Assembly: GCF_905115235.1 (NCBI RefSeq)
Contig: NC_051850.1
Location: 109,433,982 to 109,497,981 of the forward strand
Source: Hermetia illucens
Lineage: Eukaryota; Arthropoda; Insecta; Diptera; Stratiomyidae
Reading direction: 5' to 3'
Length of the DNA stretch: 64,000 bases
The notes under the pieces were generated by a model. The model saw only the letters and a program-made list of their open reading frames with translations, had not been told where the DNA came from and ran no database searches. Made by a program: the position numbers and the translations under genes. Positions 46,285 through 56,740 of this stretch are shown piece after piece; the first letter of the stretch is position 1; every line of letters starts with the position of its first letter.

Positions 46285-46570
46285 TTTAGCCCGTGTCTGG
46301 ATAGCTGAGATTGCGGTTCAAATTTCACTGGTGGTAGTGGGGTTTTCTATCGTGATTTGAGGTCAAATACCAGTAGGCTCTGCTATGAATAAGTACCTGA
46401 GTCAAATCAGGGTAATAATCTCAGGCGAGCGCAATGGTGACCTCATTGCCTCCTATAGGGTACTGTAATCCTGTATTATACCGTTAAGGTCTTGAGTTAA
46501 GTGCTCTAAAACACTTCAACACGATCCAGTTGGATTGTTGCGCCAACGTTTATAAACGTAGAAAAATCAA
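46285..46570 (+). mobile_element. tRNA-derived SINE, diverged copy
   Basis: tRNA-like head with a degenerate A box (TAGCCCGTGTCTGGATAGC) and B box (GCGGTTCAAATTTCACTGG), a body with GAATAAGTACCTGAGTCAAA and TCAGGGTAATAATCTC, and a 3' end, TTGTTGCGCCAACGTTTATA. The body and tail match the SINE at 52108-52301. Longer and more diverged, with a small insertion in the middle. Confidence 0.75.
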
Positions 46571-47179
46571 TTGAGAACAATTTGCACTATTGCCATAAAA
46601 ATGCACCAGGCGCACAGAAAAGTATTCGTCGAATCCTGTAGTCATCCACAGATATGACGGAAGTGTATTCATACTTACAGGGTGTTTACAGCAGATAGCG
46701 CATCCAACAGAGCAAAAATATTCTTTTCAATCATTCTAACGTGTACTGGGCAGTGTCGTTTACAAGCAATAAGCATAACGTATCAGCCTCCGACACTCAG
46801 GGGTCTTTAACGATCCTTTGCGGGCCTCCCCAAGGTGCATAATACCTGCGTCCTAGGTAGTAGTCTCGAGAAACTTTCTCAGTAAAGAGCGAACTGTTAA
46901 TGATCGATACATGCTGGGATACACTGGGAGTCCCCGGAACCGTCTACAACTCCGTCAATGGGGTGATGTGAGCCTAGCTCTACCAAGGTGGTAGGTCTGT
47001 CGTGTGTCAGGAGCCAGCCTCTTCGGGACCCTTGTCGGGGAGTGTGCATTGAACCCGTTATTAATAGACCACGATGCCCAGAGCGAGCACTGCTCTCTCC
47101 GTGAGTTCTGGGATCAGCTAATCGTAGGTCAGGCCTCAGGGAAATGGGGTAGGGGTTTTGTCCCGGGAACCCAGACGTG
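46571..47179. other. No recognisable gene; possible R1 5' leader
   Basis: No frame of note. The part from about 47000, GC-rich, could be the 5' leader of the old R1 that follows, but I see no direct match to the long R1 copy. Confidence 0.3.
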
Positions 47180-48230
47180 ACTACGCAGTGCTATAGTTGC
47201 GGAAAGAGGCACAGTTGAAACTGTCGAAACTTACCAATGTTTTCGCACTGGCACAAACTGAACAAGAAAGACTTATTAAGAAATGCTCGTCAGTCCAGAA
47301 AAACGTCAGCAAAGGGCTAAAAAACGGGCGGATGGAGCTGGAGGACATAGGTGGATATGGAGAGTAGACAATATGGATATGGAGAGAGACAATAACAAAC
47401 AACCGCGCCTCCCGATAAGAACACTACGAGTGCCAAACGGATCGCAGACAGCCCATTGCAGACCGAACTGTGGAAAAAACCATAGGAGAAGACTTCACTC
47501 AGGGACCCTCCAGGGCTCATAAAAAAAAGGTGAAGAGGGACAAGAGACAACAATACGCCGCGTCATCAGAAAAACCACTGTTTAAAATTAAGGTGGACAC
47601 GAAAAACGAAGCGCCAAAAGAAAAGGTGGCGAGACTAGAGCGCGAAAAACTAAAGTAGTCATCCTGACTAAAAAGAGAATTCCGACCCTGACCCACATAT
47701 TGTTCGGCGAGTCGATAATCGAGTCAAAACCAGCGAACTGACTCTTGATTCAAAGATGATCTTTTTTGAGCACATCAAAGCAGTGGCGAATAAGGCTGCA
47801 GCTGGAGTTTCGCCGCTAAGTAGGCTAATGGCAAACATTGGGGGTCCTAAATCTAGACGTCTCCTGATGAATTCATGCTCTTGGTAAGGAGATATATCGT
47901 AAGTATTTCGTGCAAGTATACAGACGGGGAGCTTTGGGGGCAGCGTCTGCCTACCGCACTGTCTCACCATTGCCCTTCTTGCTAAGGAGCGTCAAGCCAT
48001 ATACAAGCCCAAGGGATAAGAACCAAGGGAGGTGGTTTCTCGTGAAGAACGGCAACACACTCTAGACGGGTGGTAACTCGCTTGGCAAAATGAAACTAGA
48101 GGCAAATGGGCTCTGCGGTTCATCAACAACTTAGGTGCGTGGCTTAATCGGAAGCATGGTGAGACTGACTATTTCCTTACTCAGTTCGTAAGTGGGCATG
48201 GAGGTTTTCATGAATAAAGCTTAAGCCGGG
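47180..48230 (+). mobile_element. Old R1-clade LINE with internal deletion
   Basis: First part (about 47180-47660) encodes Lys-rich ORF1-like sequence (EKTIGEDFTQGPSRAHKKKV; KVARLEREKLK). It then jumps to ORF2 thumb sequence, FFEHIKAVANKAAAGVSPLS and RLMANIGGPKSRRL, and the C-terminal LNRKHGETDYFLTQFVSGHG near 48140-48210. ORF1 knuckles, endonuclease and RT palm are missing. Broken and old. Confidence 0.75.
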
Positions 48231-48870
48231 GTCTTTACTCCACTTGAACTATTTGAAGGAGTAGCTGTAAGCTGCGGTAGTTCGTTACATCATTCACAAC
48301 AGACGGAACTTTATCGGATGTTATACGACTCAGAATTGTGATAAAGTATTCTTTTAATTTCTTCAGCTGATCATCATCGTAGATGAATCGTTAGCACCCT
48401 CCTAGGACCGAGGAGTCTATGACCGCCTACAACGTTTTTCGTGTTGCTGTATACGATGGCGAATAAATTAATATATACGACGCACGTCACGTTGCACTTG
48501 TCGTACTTTTTTACGTTGATAGAGCTCCATCCATAATCAGTCCCTATCGAAAACGATATTGACGTTTTCGCATCAAAATAACCTCGAAACTTGCAAGTTT
48601 CTAGCCCGCAAGTTTATATCCTTTTTAGTCGCCTATTGCGACAAGCAGAGGATATTTGAATTGTGGTTTCAAACCCCAGATAAGTTCGAAATTGATTGAT
48701 TTAATTTTGCTAAAGTTCTGTTTCTGGAGAATCGCTTTCTTCTCCTTTCGATGATCCTAGATGTATTACATCTAGGATACATCCTAGATGTAATACATCT
48801 AGGATCAGACAGAAAACTAATCACTGAGTTTAAGGGCTAGGAAAAAACGAAATGAAAGCAAAATCCGAAA
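48231..48870. other. No gene; contains a perfect 54-bp palindrome
   Basis: Region between the old R1 and the peptide gene. Around 48290-48370 it has faint similarity to 51290-51370 (GACGGAACTTTATCGGATGT against GGCGGAACTTCATCGGATGT), perhaps a shared LINE remnant. The palindrome is listed separately. Confidence 0.4.
48753..48806. repeat. Perfect 54-bp inverted repeat with quasi-palindromic arms
   Basis: Arms of 26 bp (48753-48778 and 48781-48806) are exact reverse complements around a 2-nt centre AC. Each arm begins GATCCTAGATG or ends CATCTAGGATC and is itself nearly palindromic, so the site can form a hairpin or a four-way cruciform. Unlike any repeat family in the window. Confidence 0.9.
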
Positions 48871-49120
48871 TCAGTGAACTATTGTTTTATTTAGCAGTTG
48901 CCAATCAGAAACGTCATCTGGGATAGTTGCATTCAGATGTGGGTCGTTTATTACGATCTTCGTTATTATGTTGAAATTTGACACATTCGAATATACTGGA
49001 ACTGAAAAATGGTTTAAATGTCAATTAGTTAGACGCACTTTATACCAGAAACGCAAAAATTTTACTTTCGGAAGAAACAGCTACCACTAGGGCTGCAATG
49101 AAAAATACCAGATATTTCAT
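48871..49120 (-). CDS. Small secreted peptide gene, two exons
   Basis: Predicted 61-residue preprotein. Exon 1 is 49066-49120 (55 nt; signal peptide MKYLVFFIAALVVAVSSE), the intron 49002-49065 (64 nt, GTAAAA...TTTTCAG, with CTAACT/CTAATT branch motifs, phase 1), and exon 2 48871-49001. The joined frame is open to TGA. The mature part has VYSNVSNFNIITKIVINDP, then HLNATIPDDVSDWQLLNKTI. It has no Cys, is mildly acidic and contains three Asn-X-Ser/Thr sites. It has a TATA box at 49181-49190. Exon structure matches the other three peptide genes, but the mature sequence is unrelated. Function unknown. Confidence 0.55.
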
Positions 49121-49180
49121 AGTGTTCACCCCCTTCATAGTTAAAATTTAAATTTGCGATATTTTCCGAGCAAATTTTCC

Positions 49181-49190
49181 TCCTTTTATA
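49181..49190 (-). promoter_or_regulatory. TATA box of the small peptide gene at 49120
   Basis: TATAAAAGGA on the minus strand, about 60 bp upstream of the ATG at 49120. Its spacing to the ATG is like that of the other two TATA-bearing peptide genes. Confidence 0.6.
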
Positions 49191-49929
49191 GCTGCAACAA
49201 TAGTGTAAAGTTAGGTATGCTAATTGTTCCAAATAGTGCAGCACATTCATTCGTTTCAGTCCATTTCGATAAATCCAAAGCGAGTGCGCGACCGACAGTC
49301 TTTCGCATGTTTGAGAGCCCAAGCCAGATTGGAAGCCCCATTCTAACACCTCCACTTAGAGTGTCTTTTGCTAATAGGCTCTTAATAACATCCGCCTAAA
49401 ACATGCATTGCGGAATTAGTTTCGGATTTCAAAGAATGACGGCCTTGCCCATTTGAAGGCTATGTGTTCCACTGCAAAGACGATGTTTGAAATAGTGCAT
49501 AAGAGATATTTGTTGGGCATCCCACACCTGCCATTCTCGTAACCCCACCAAATCTTTCCCTTCTTCCATCACTTCTTTGTTCTTACTTGTCTTCCGTGTT
49601 TAATCCCTCAACCACTGCGCCCTTTACGCCTCTTCTTGACTGCGCCGAATTTTTTGCCATTCCTCTCCTCACACCTTCCTTAGTTGAGTCCCTCATTGGT
49701 AATCTTGACACATTTCCTTCCTTCTGTGTAAGATCTTCATTGGCATCATCAAACGAGCTTCCCAAATGTATGGTTTCCTCTTCCGATATTACTTCAACTC
49801 AGACCCCTTTACACTTTTCAGGAACGAACGAAACATCAACAACTCCTGGGATAAGGACTGACCTCACGGCAACGGCAACCACATTTAACAATCGAAAACA
49901 GACTATGATTGGTTTCTTAGTTTCAGCAA
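49191..49929. other. No recognisable gene
   Basis: A 115-codon Ser/Thr/Pro-rich plus-strand frame at 49587-49934 could be part of an exon or of an upstream LINE frame leading into the endonuclease remnant at 49930, but it has no recognisable motif. Confidence 0.35.
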
Positions 49930-50430
49930 CTTAAACGATCTAAGACGAACATTCTGGGCCTAAGCGAAGTCAGATGGCGGGATTCTGGAGAGCACTCCTC
50001 TCCCTGTTACCACTCTAACAATGTGACAACGTGCTTATGTACTCTCGAAAGTCAAGTAGTAGCAGACGCGAATCCGGTGCCGGCTTGCTTCTGACTTCTA
50101 TCACAAGGCCCGCTCTCTTACCTGGCAGCCGTCTGCCCGTCTGATAGACTTCTAACTGCAAGATTCCAGTCAAGGCTAAGGAGCATCACAATTGTACAAT
50201 ACTACGCACCAATGGGGACTTTCAGTATAGTGGAGAAGGATGCTTTCTATGAATAATTAAGTCCAGTTCAGGGAAGGCTAGGTGACTAATGATCTTGATG
50301 GGGGATCTGAATGCCAAGGCGGGATCTGACAACATCCTCCTCGGACATGTGATGGCGAAACACGCTCTTGGAAACCGTAATGGCAATGGTGAGAGGTTCG
50401 TGAATTTCTGCAGCAAGGTGGTCAAAGGGT
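49930..50430 (+). mobile_element. LINE endonuclease fragment (second RTE-like family)
   Basis: Broken frames give LGLSEVRWRDSGE, then IVQYYAPMG, KDAFYE, MILMGDLNAKAGSDN and GNRNGNGERFVNFCS. These are the successive blocks of an RTE-type APE endonuclease with the catalytic GDLN motif. It is related to the fragment at 6960-7385 rather than to the main RTE family. A better preserved leader of the main RTE begins at its right edge. Confidence 0.7.
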
Positions 50431-51254
50431 AGTATAGGTCCCAGGGCGAAACGTGGATTGGTACCCACGATGGCGCATAAAACCTGGGAAATGCCTGCTC
50501 AACCAACAGCTCTACTACCAAACCCTATCTCCACTTCCACGTGGCGACGGCAAGTAGCTCTTTCTTAACGAATAGCTGCAGACGGAGATGGATGAAGGCG
50601 AGTCTCTCGCAACTAAAAACGGCACAAATTGTACCACCCGAATCTCCAGGTTGGGGGTTGGGTAGGGTTGACAACCCAACACGAAAAACAACTTATTACG
50701 AAACCACAACAGGAGCCTCGGACTGAACAGATTACATAACGACGAACCCAGCAACGACAAAAGAATAGCGATTTACGCATTTTCTCGTGGAACGTGCGCT
50801 CCCTGTACAGAGGTGAAGCTACTGAGCAGGTAGCCGATACCCTGTCGCAATATACAGCGTTACAGGAGATGCATTGGACTTGGACCGGTTTCCTGGAGAA
50901 GAGTCGCTACACCATGTATTATAGTGGCCATCCAGTAAACCACGTGTTGGGAGTAGGTTTCTTAGCCAGCCAAAAAAAGAAACCTGCTGTTATCGGCTTT
51001 GAAAACATAAGCGAAGGGCTCTGCACTCTGCGCTTGCGAGGTAAATTTAGATATATAAGACTCTTTAACGTTCACGCCGCGGAGACTGCAGAGTCGGAGA
51101 AGGATACCTTCTACAAGGCAGTAGAACGAACCCTCGAAACCTGTCCCAGATATGATATTAAAATCATACTTGGGGATTTTACCTGCGAAGTAGGGAAGGA
51201 GCCCGTATTCAGGCCCGGAGATAATCAAATCGAGTGGCTTTACACTGTTTGAGT
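50430..51254 (+). mobile_element. RTE-clade LINE, 5' part only (leader and endonuclease start)
   Basis: Leader at 50430-50760, longer than in copy D, then FLEKSRYTMYYSGHPVNHVL, IGFENISEGLCTLRLRGKFR, TAESEKDTFYKAVERTLETC and KIILGDF in an open frame of 152 codons (50794-51252). The block corresponds to 61346-60760 of copy D. The element stops after GKEPVF, in the middle of the endonuclease. Because LINE insertions usually lose the 5' end, a 5'-only piece implies a later deletion. Confidence 0.8.
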
Positions 51255-52097
51255 CCATTGATCACCGAGATGACTTCTCTTGGTGACTAGCGATACCATC
51301 CACGAGAGGCGGAACTTCATCGGATGTGATACGGTTAAAAACAATGTTGGTGTTTCTTCCTCCCCTTCAGCAGCTGAATGAGGAGTCGTGCGTTAACGGG
51401 CCTCACAGGACATCGAAAAGTTTGCGAACACATAAAAGTTCTTTCGCAATAAGAAATTTACTTTAATCACGAGCCACACTACGTTGAACTTCCGGAAATT
51501 TCGTTCGGGATCGGAGCGCGTCCAAACCCTTCCATCCACGATTCCGCAGTCAATTCGATCTTTTAACGCCCTTTCGGGACGTAGCCCCCAATAAAAGAGC
51601 ATTTTTGATGGTGGCACAATGCACAATGCTGGAGTGTTGCTGTCAAAATCCTTTAAGAACTGACTCCCAGCTCAAGAGAGAATGCCTTGCAATAGTCATC
51701 AGTACCAATCCGAAACCGGATTCTCGTCTTGCACCACTAGGCTTTCCAGAATACAAAAGCACATTCGCAGAAGAGAGAGAGAGAGGAGTATTCTCCAGAA
51801 TAACACCATCTTACTTCATTTAGGCCCATAATGCCTAGCTTATATCGTTGGAATTCTGTATCGAGTTGAAGAAAGTGAATACTCTGGGGACCCTCGAGGA
51901 ACGTGCGCATATTTCAGAAACCAATCATAATTCAAGTTTGTGTTTAATGATGTTAGGGAGTCCCAAGGCCCCCATCCATTTGATAACGGACCGGGCGAAT
52001 CGGGTAGAAATTTTCTTCTAAACGTGATCTTGCGGTGTTTTTGGCGATTAAATTATTTGAAATAATTAGACAGTTTTTTTGCTTTTTTCGCTAGTAT
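51255..52097. other. No recognisable gene
   Basis: Frames of 77 and 72 codons carry no known motif. The first 120 bp share GGCGGAACTTCATCGGATGT-type sequence with 48300-48330, so they are probably repeat debris. Confidence 0.35.
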
Positions 52098-52107
52098 AAT
52101 TTATTTT

Positions 52108-52301
52108 CCGGTTGGCTCAAGTGGTTAGAGCGCTGGGCGTAACGGAGTGTCGCGGATCAAATCCCACTGGTGCCACAGCCGACTCATTGGCGAATGAGTA
52201 CCTGGGTCAAATCAGGGTAATAACCTCGTTACGGTCTTAAATAAAGTGTTTGTCAAGGTCCTGATCCGATATGGATCGTTGCGCCAACGATTATTATTAT
52301 T
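52108..52301 (+). mobile_element. tRNA-derived SINE with 10-bp target duplication
   Basis: The 194-bp element opens with a tRNA-like head: GGTTGGCTCAAGTGGTTAGA as A box and GCGGATCAAATCCCACTGG as B box, the internal RNA polymerase III promoter. The body has GAATGAGTACCTGGGTCAAA, and the 3' end GATCGTTGCGCCAACGATTA with an (ATT)n tail. AATTTATTTT flanks both ends (52098-52107 and 52302-52311). The 3' end resembles the end of the RTE LINE in this window. Confidence 0.9.
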
Positions 52302-52311
52302 AATTTATTTT

Positions 52312-53345
52312 ATTCCCATAATATGACATGATACCAGGATATAGCAAAGCAGCGAAGTTAAGTAATTGAAAATTCTTCTTCTGTGGTATAGAAACAAGTT
52401 AAAAAGTAATATAGTAGTGTAATTGGAATTAATTAGAATAGTAGTATAGATTGGTATATATAGTACATTTTTAATAAAAAAATTATGAGCAGACGTGTGG
52501 CACTGATGAAGGGAATAAGTGGTTTCCGAAATATTGGTATATGCGAATAAAATAAACTATATTACCGAAGCAAAAACCGTCTAATTATTTCAAATAATTT
52601 TCTTCTGTTTCTGGCTGATAGAAGTCACTTTCTATTTGGCCCGGCCCGCCGTCAAGCAGACTCCCTCACATCCTTAAACACGAGCTTAGATTTGCCTCAA
52701 CTGGCTTAGACCTGATTTGACTAGGCGGTTTTTGTCTTGAGTATAATACATACCAATGAATGCCGTGTTATTGTATATAAAGGAGAAACAAAAGCTAGTA
52801 ACTATTTCACTCACGCTGATTCCAGGGCAGAGGTGAGGCAGCGTCTGATGAGGTGCCTCCACCCCGCTTTCGTAGTCATGAAGTTAGGCCCTATCCGAGG
52901 CGTTGGTGACGTTTCGGTAGAGCTAAAGTTTTGAAGCGTGTAGAGTGCTAGTCCACCAATTTCCACTCCCTTCTGATTCCCTTTACGGCAAGAAGGGAAG
53001 ACTTTAAGTGTATTCCTAAACCGCAACTCACAAGGCACCGCCATCTAAAAAACCAACATTTAAATTCAGAAACAGCATTTGATGGAAATATAATGGTTTC
53101 GGAAGCCATAGGAAACTATGAACAATCAAAAATTCAGTTTTAATCTGAAAATGTATACAACTTCCGATATATGGAAGTATTTGCCAAACTATAATTTGGC
53201 AAAAAGCGCAAATTAACCATTTATTTTTCAGGAAGATAATGCTGGAATTCACATGCTTTCGACTTCCCAGGAAGTTCTCCGGAATTCGGAAATTATTGGG
53301 GTTAGCTTGCCCGAATTAAGACAATTTTAGAACAGAAATGAAGTA
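52312..53345. other. No recognised gene; contains a dispersed short repeat
   Basis: AT-rich sequence. 52770-52870 is the second copy of the TATTGTATATAAAG...GCAGAGGTGAGGCAGCGTCT repeat. Nothing else recognised. Confidence 0.4.
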
Positions 53346-54564
53346 TTAGGTTGTTGCATATGAAATGGCCGTTTTGACAATCAAGTGAAGTTAGTTGCGA
53401 TTTTGGTGTATCAAACCACCACCAGTTGGCGCTGTTGGTGTTGCATATAGAAGCATAAATATTCCTACATTTAATCAAGGAGTCGTTTCCGTTTTGACCA
53501 TCGTTGGGATAAGAAGGAATAGAAAGGAAAAAAAGGATGGAAAAGACCCAAGAACGTATACTTTTTGTGTGTGAGTTCAAACTCGGTCATAAAGCGGCGG
53601 AGGCGACCAAAACTATAAACAGCGCATTTGGAGCTTATACGGTAACCGAACGAACCACACGGCGGTGGTTCGAAAAATTCCGGTCAGGCGACGTAAACCT
53701 TCAAAGTGAGCCACGTGGATATCCAGGTCCATCGATTGACAACGACGAGCTACATTTGCTAGTCGAATCCGACACACGTCAGTCTGTGAGAGACATTGCA
53801 GAGAAACTGGGCGTACACTATTCGACAGTTTCCCGGCACTTACAACAACTTGGAAAGGTGAAAAACCTCGACAAGCCTCGCATGCCCTTACGGAGCAAAA
53901 CATGGCGCTTCGAATGGAAATTTGCAGTTCTTTACTCTCCCGCAACAGAAGCGATCCCTTTTTGCACAGAATAGTGACATGTGATGAAAAGTGGATATTA
54001 TACGATAATCGTCGCCGATCAGCACAAGGGCTAGGGCTAGCCACCGAAGCACATGCCGAAACCGAGCCTCTATCCGAAGAAGGTAATGGTGAGTGTTTGG
54101 TGGTCTAGAGATGCAGTTATCCACTATTCTTTCTTGGCACCTGGAGAAACGATAAATGCTTCTGTGCATACTGTGCCCAACTCGAGGAAATGCACCAAAA
54201 ATTGAGTAATCAACGGCCGAGATTGGTCAACAGAAATGGTGTGGTACTCCTTCACGACAATGCACGACCTCATGTATCCAGAACAACGGTTCGCCTCATC
54301 CGCCATATTCATCGGACCTTTCGCCAACCGACTATCACTTTTTTAAGCATTTGGATCATTTTTTGGCGGAAAAACAATTTAGGAACGAACGAATTTAGGA
54401 ACAGTTGGGCTTCTACGAAACTAGCATAAATGCTCTTGAATCTCGCTGGGAGAAGTGTTTGCAATCGACTGGCACCTATTTTGATTAAATAAATAAATTT
54501 TTGTAAGCTTTACAGTCGTTTCAAATTTTAGTACAAAAACGGCCATTTCATTTGCAACAACCTA
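53346..54564 (+). mobile_element. Mariner transposon (cecropia-type), near-complete but frameshifted
   Basis: A 1.22-kb element with terminal inverted repeats: TTAGGTTGTTGCATATGAAA at the left, and TTTCATTTGCAACAACCTA at the right. Both continue into GGCCGTTTT, with TA next to the left end. The transposase frame opens at 53537 (MEKTQERILFVCEFKLGHKA), followed by helix-turn-helix regions (TERTTRRWFEKFRSGD; VRDIAEKLGVHYSTVSRHLQ). The three catalytic Asp positions are still visible: TCDEKWILYDN, VLLHDNARPH and PTDYHFFKHLDHF, with D34D-type spacing. These blocks lie in different frames, so the copy has several frameshifts and is inactive. The closest remembered relative is the Hsmar1/cecropia group. 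Confidence 0.9.
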
Positions 54565-55561
54565 TTGGGCTAGAATTCCAAAAGAATGAGCGAAATTACA
54601 AACAGGAAAGAAATTTGCCGTTTGATTCTTTTCTGAAATGCGAACGTAGTCCCACAAGAAGGAATTGTACATCTCTCTGAACGCATCTCAACTTGTGTTA
54701 CAAATTCCTGTAGTGTTCTGCTAGCCATTTGGGTTCTGACCTCCAGTTCAATTCTGGAGATTTGCTTTCCATATTTTCGGTGGAACCCTGTCATGACCAT
54801 TGTGTGATCACTCCATTTCTTGTCCTGAAGCCTTCGTGCAATTGACAGTTGTCAGAAAAGGCTTCCTCAATCGAACTACTACCAAGCAAACTATCTCCCC
54901 ATATCTTACTGGGGTGCGCATAAAAATATTCAAGTAAAATACAAGTCAAACGAAACTGAAGTATTCTTCCTTAATTTTTATTGAAATTATTGAACATTTA
55001 AATTTGTCTGCAAAGTTAACAAAGCAATTTCGAACTTGGATCTGATAATGTACAAATGGCCTAACGTGGCAATATTGAACTTCGTTTTCTTTTTCATTAC
55101 AAACATAGAAGCCAACGGTTTAAATGTCTAAAGATAAACTCTTTAATATTAGGAAGCATTAGCGTTTATTTAAATTTCATAAGAGGCATTAAGTAACAAA
55201 CTGGTTGCTCTACTCGATATAAATAAAAGACAACTGGAACTTTATATATCTTCGCTTCTTGCCGTGACTACACAACAAAAGATACGATTTTTTAATTAGA
55301 GAAATACTCACGTGACTTAATTAAATGCTCGCGCATTGGCCTATCAACTAGTTGAAAGGGTTTGTTGTATCTCAACATGTGGCAGTTATAATTTGTGCAT
55401 TACGAATATTTGTCTATAGCGTTACAAAACTATTACAAAGTAAAGTAAATGACTGAAAGGAGATTGCAAATTCATATACATATAAGTGCTAACTACATTA
55501 ACTGGTTCTCTTGCTTTTGTTACAAATTGAGGGTTTATATATTTATGGCTTGCTCCTATGT
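54565..55561 (-). other. Probable 3' UTR and downstream flank of the laminin gamma gene
   Basis: No coding signal. Read on the minus strand this follows the laminin stop codon. AATAAA signals on the minus strand occur near 55165-55170 and 54977-54982, so the 3' UTR may be about 400 to 590 nt. Confidence 0.4.
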
Positions 55562-55773
55562 CTATGGTTCTAAGTGGGTTCGCTTGAAGCAACCCGGGGG
55601 CAGGGCATTCGCGATCGCCTGAATGTTCGTCACCTCGACCTCGAGACGTTTGATCTCCTTCTCGTATTCGGCGATCCACTTATTCTGAATGGTTTTCATC
55701 TCGATTAGAGTTTCGAGACGTTGCTCGATATCGGCATTGCGTAGGCTTTCTTCGACGTTGTCCAAACGTGTTT
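55562..55773 (-). CDS. LanB2: Laminin subunit gamma, last coding exon
   Basis: Minus-strand terminal exon of 212 nt, preceded by a splice acceptor (TTTACTGAACTTTCAG at 55774-55789), phase 1. It encodes 69 residues after the split codon: a coiled coil (NVEESLRNADIEQRLETLIE, EYEKEIKRLEVEVTNIQ) and the tail ANALPPGCFKRTHLEP. The tail matches the laminin gamma signature, LPSGCFNTPSIEKP in vertebrate gamma-1, including the Cys that bonds to the beta chain. Laminin is an alpha-beta-gamma trimer of basement membranes. The Glu near the C-terminus, needed for integrin binding in vertebrates, is present but penultimate rather than third from the end. No other laminin exon is visible up to 64000, so the preceding intron is long or the gene continues outside. 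Confidence 0.8.
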
Positions 55774-56289
55774 CTGAAAGTTCAGTAAAAGTAATTGAAA
55801 TCGTGAGAAAAAAATAATAAGAATTAGAGAGCAAAATAAATCAAATCAAAATAACAAAATAAAGTGAAATAAAATATATTTAAAGGTTAAAGTAGAAATA
55901 AACCGCTGATATTCGAAAGGATAGGCGAAATACAGGATTTATAGTACCCCTTAGCTTCTACCATACCACGTGATGAACCCCGCGCTTGAACCCGATTGTG
56001 GTGCGAAACCCTTTTGTATGGTGTCGTCCAAAGAGAGAGGATACCAAAGTCAACTTCTTTCGAGAAAGAAAGCAGAAGTTACAGTTGATCCGCTTGATTA
56101 AGTATGATCCTGTGATAGAGCACGTGGTGGACGAACTCTGTATGAGATTGCTGCCCTTGCATAAGTTGGCAAATGGCAGTACAACGAAAACCATATTTAT
56201 ATTTCTAGCCCTTAAAAGACATAAGAGGAAATGGCAAGTTGTAGTGACCGTCATCTCACTGCAGGTGCATTTTTTCGTTCGCTAGGCCC
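55774..56289. other. Probable laminin gamma intron; no other gene seen
   Basis: Starts with a polypyrimidine-containing acceptor region for the laminin exon and is otherwise AT-rich. The 99-codon frame at 55986-56285 has no recognisable motif. Confidence 0.35.
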
Positions 56290-56740
56290 TGTGTTGAGAC
56301 TCCAATGAAAGTTAATTTAACGTTTTATTAAATATTTTGAATTGAATTTGCACTGAAGCGACAATTTTGACCTACTATGACTTTGGTAGTAATAGTGCCA
56401 TTCTTACCAAACTTGGTAGGATCATGCTTTGTATTATAACCTATATTACTGATCCTAGCACGGCCTTAACGGGGATTTTACAATCAATTATTAAAAATTA
56501 TAGTAATATATATTATTAAATTTATTTGAAAACATATCGTATTTCGGAATCTAGGCACCGTATATTTTCAGCTTCGTGATTTTTTTCAGATTTTTCGGTT
56601 GGGTAGGTTCTGAGAATGGGTCCGTGAAAGAAATGACCAATTTTCAGACTCCGCACTGTCCCCTTGTGCATTATTAGAACTGAAGCCAGCGTTGAAAAGT
56701 ATCGAGTTTGTCATTTGATACTCCATCAGACTATATTTGG
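56290..56740 (-). mobile_element. DINE-1/HINE-like repeat, reverse partial copy
   Basis: Reverse-oriented: CACGGCCTTAACGGGGATTT, ATTATTAAATTTATTTGAAA, ATTTTTCGGTTGGGTAGGTT, TTCTGAGAATGGGTCC, CGTTGAAAAGTATCGAG. It abuts a forward copy at 56741, head to head. Confidence 0.75.

Noticed and set aside
52108-52175. Possible tRNA gene
   Set aside because: A and B boxes are present, but the sequence is the head of a SINE with its own tail and target duplication; no cloverleaf with proper acceptor stem is evident.
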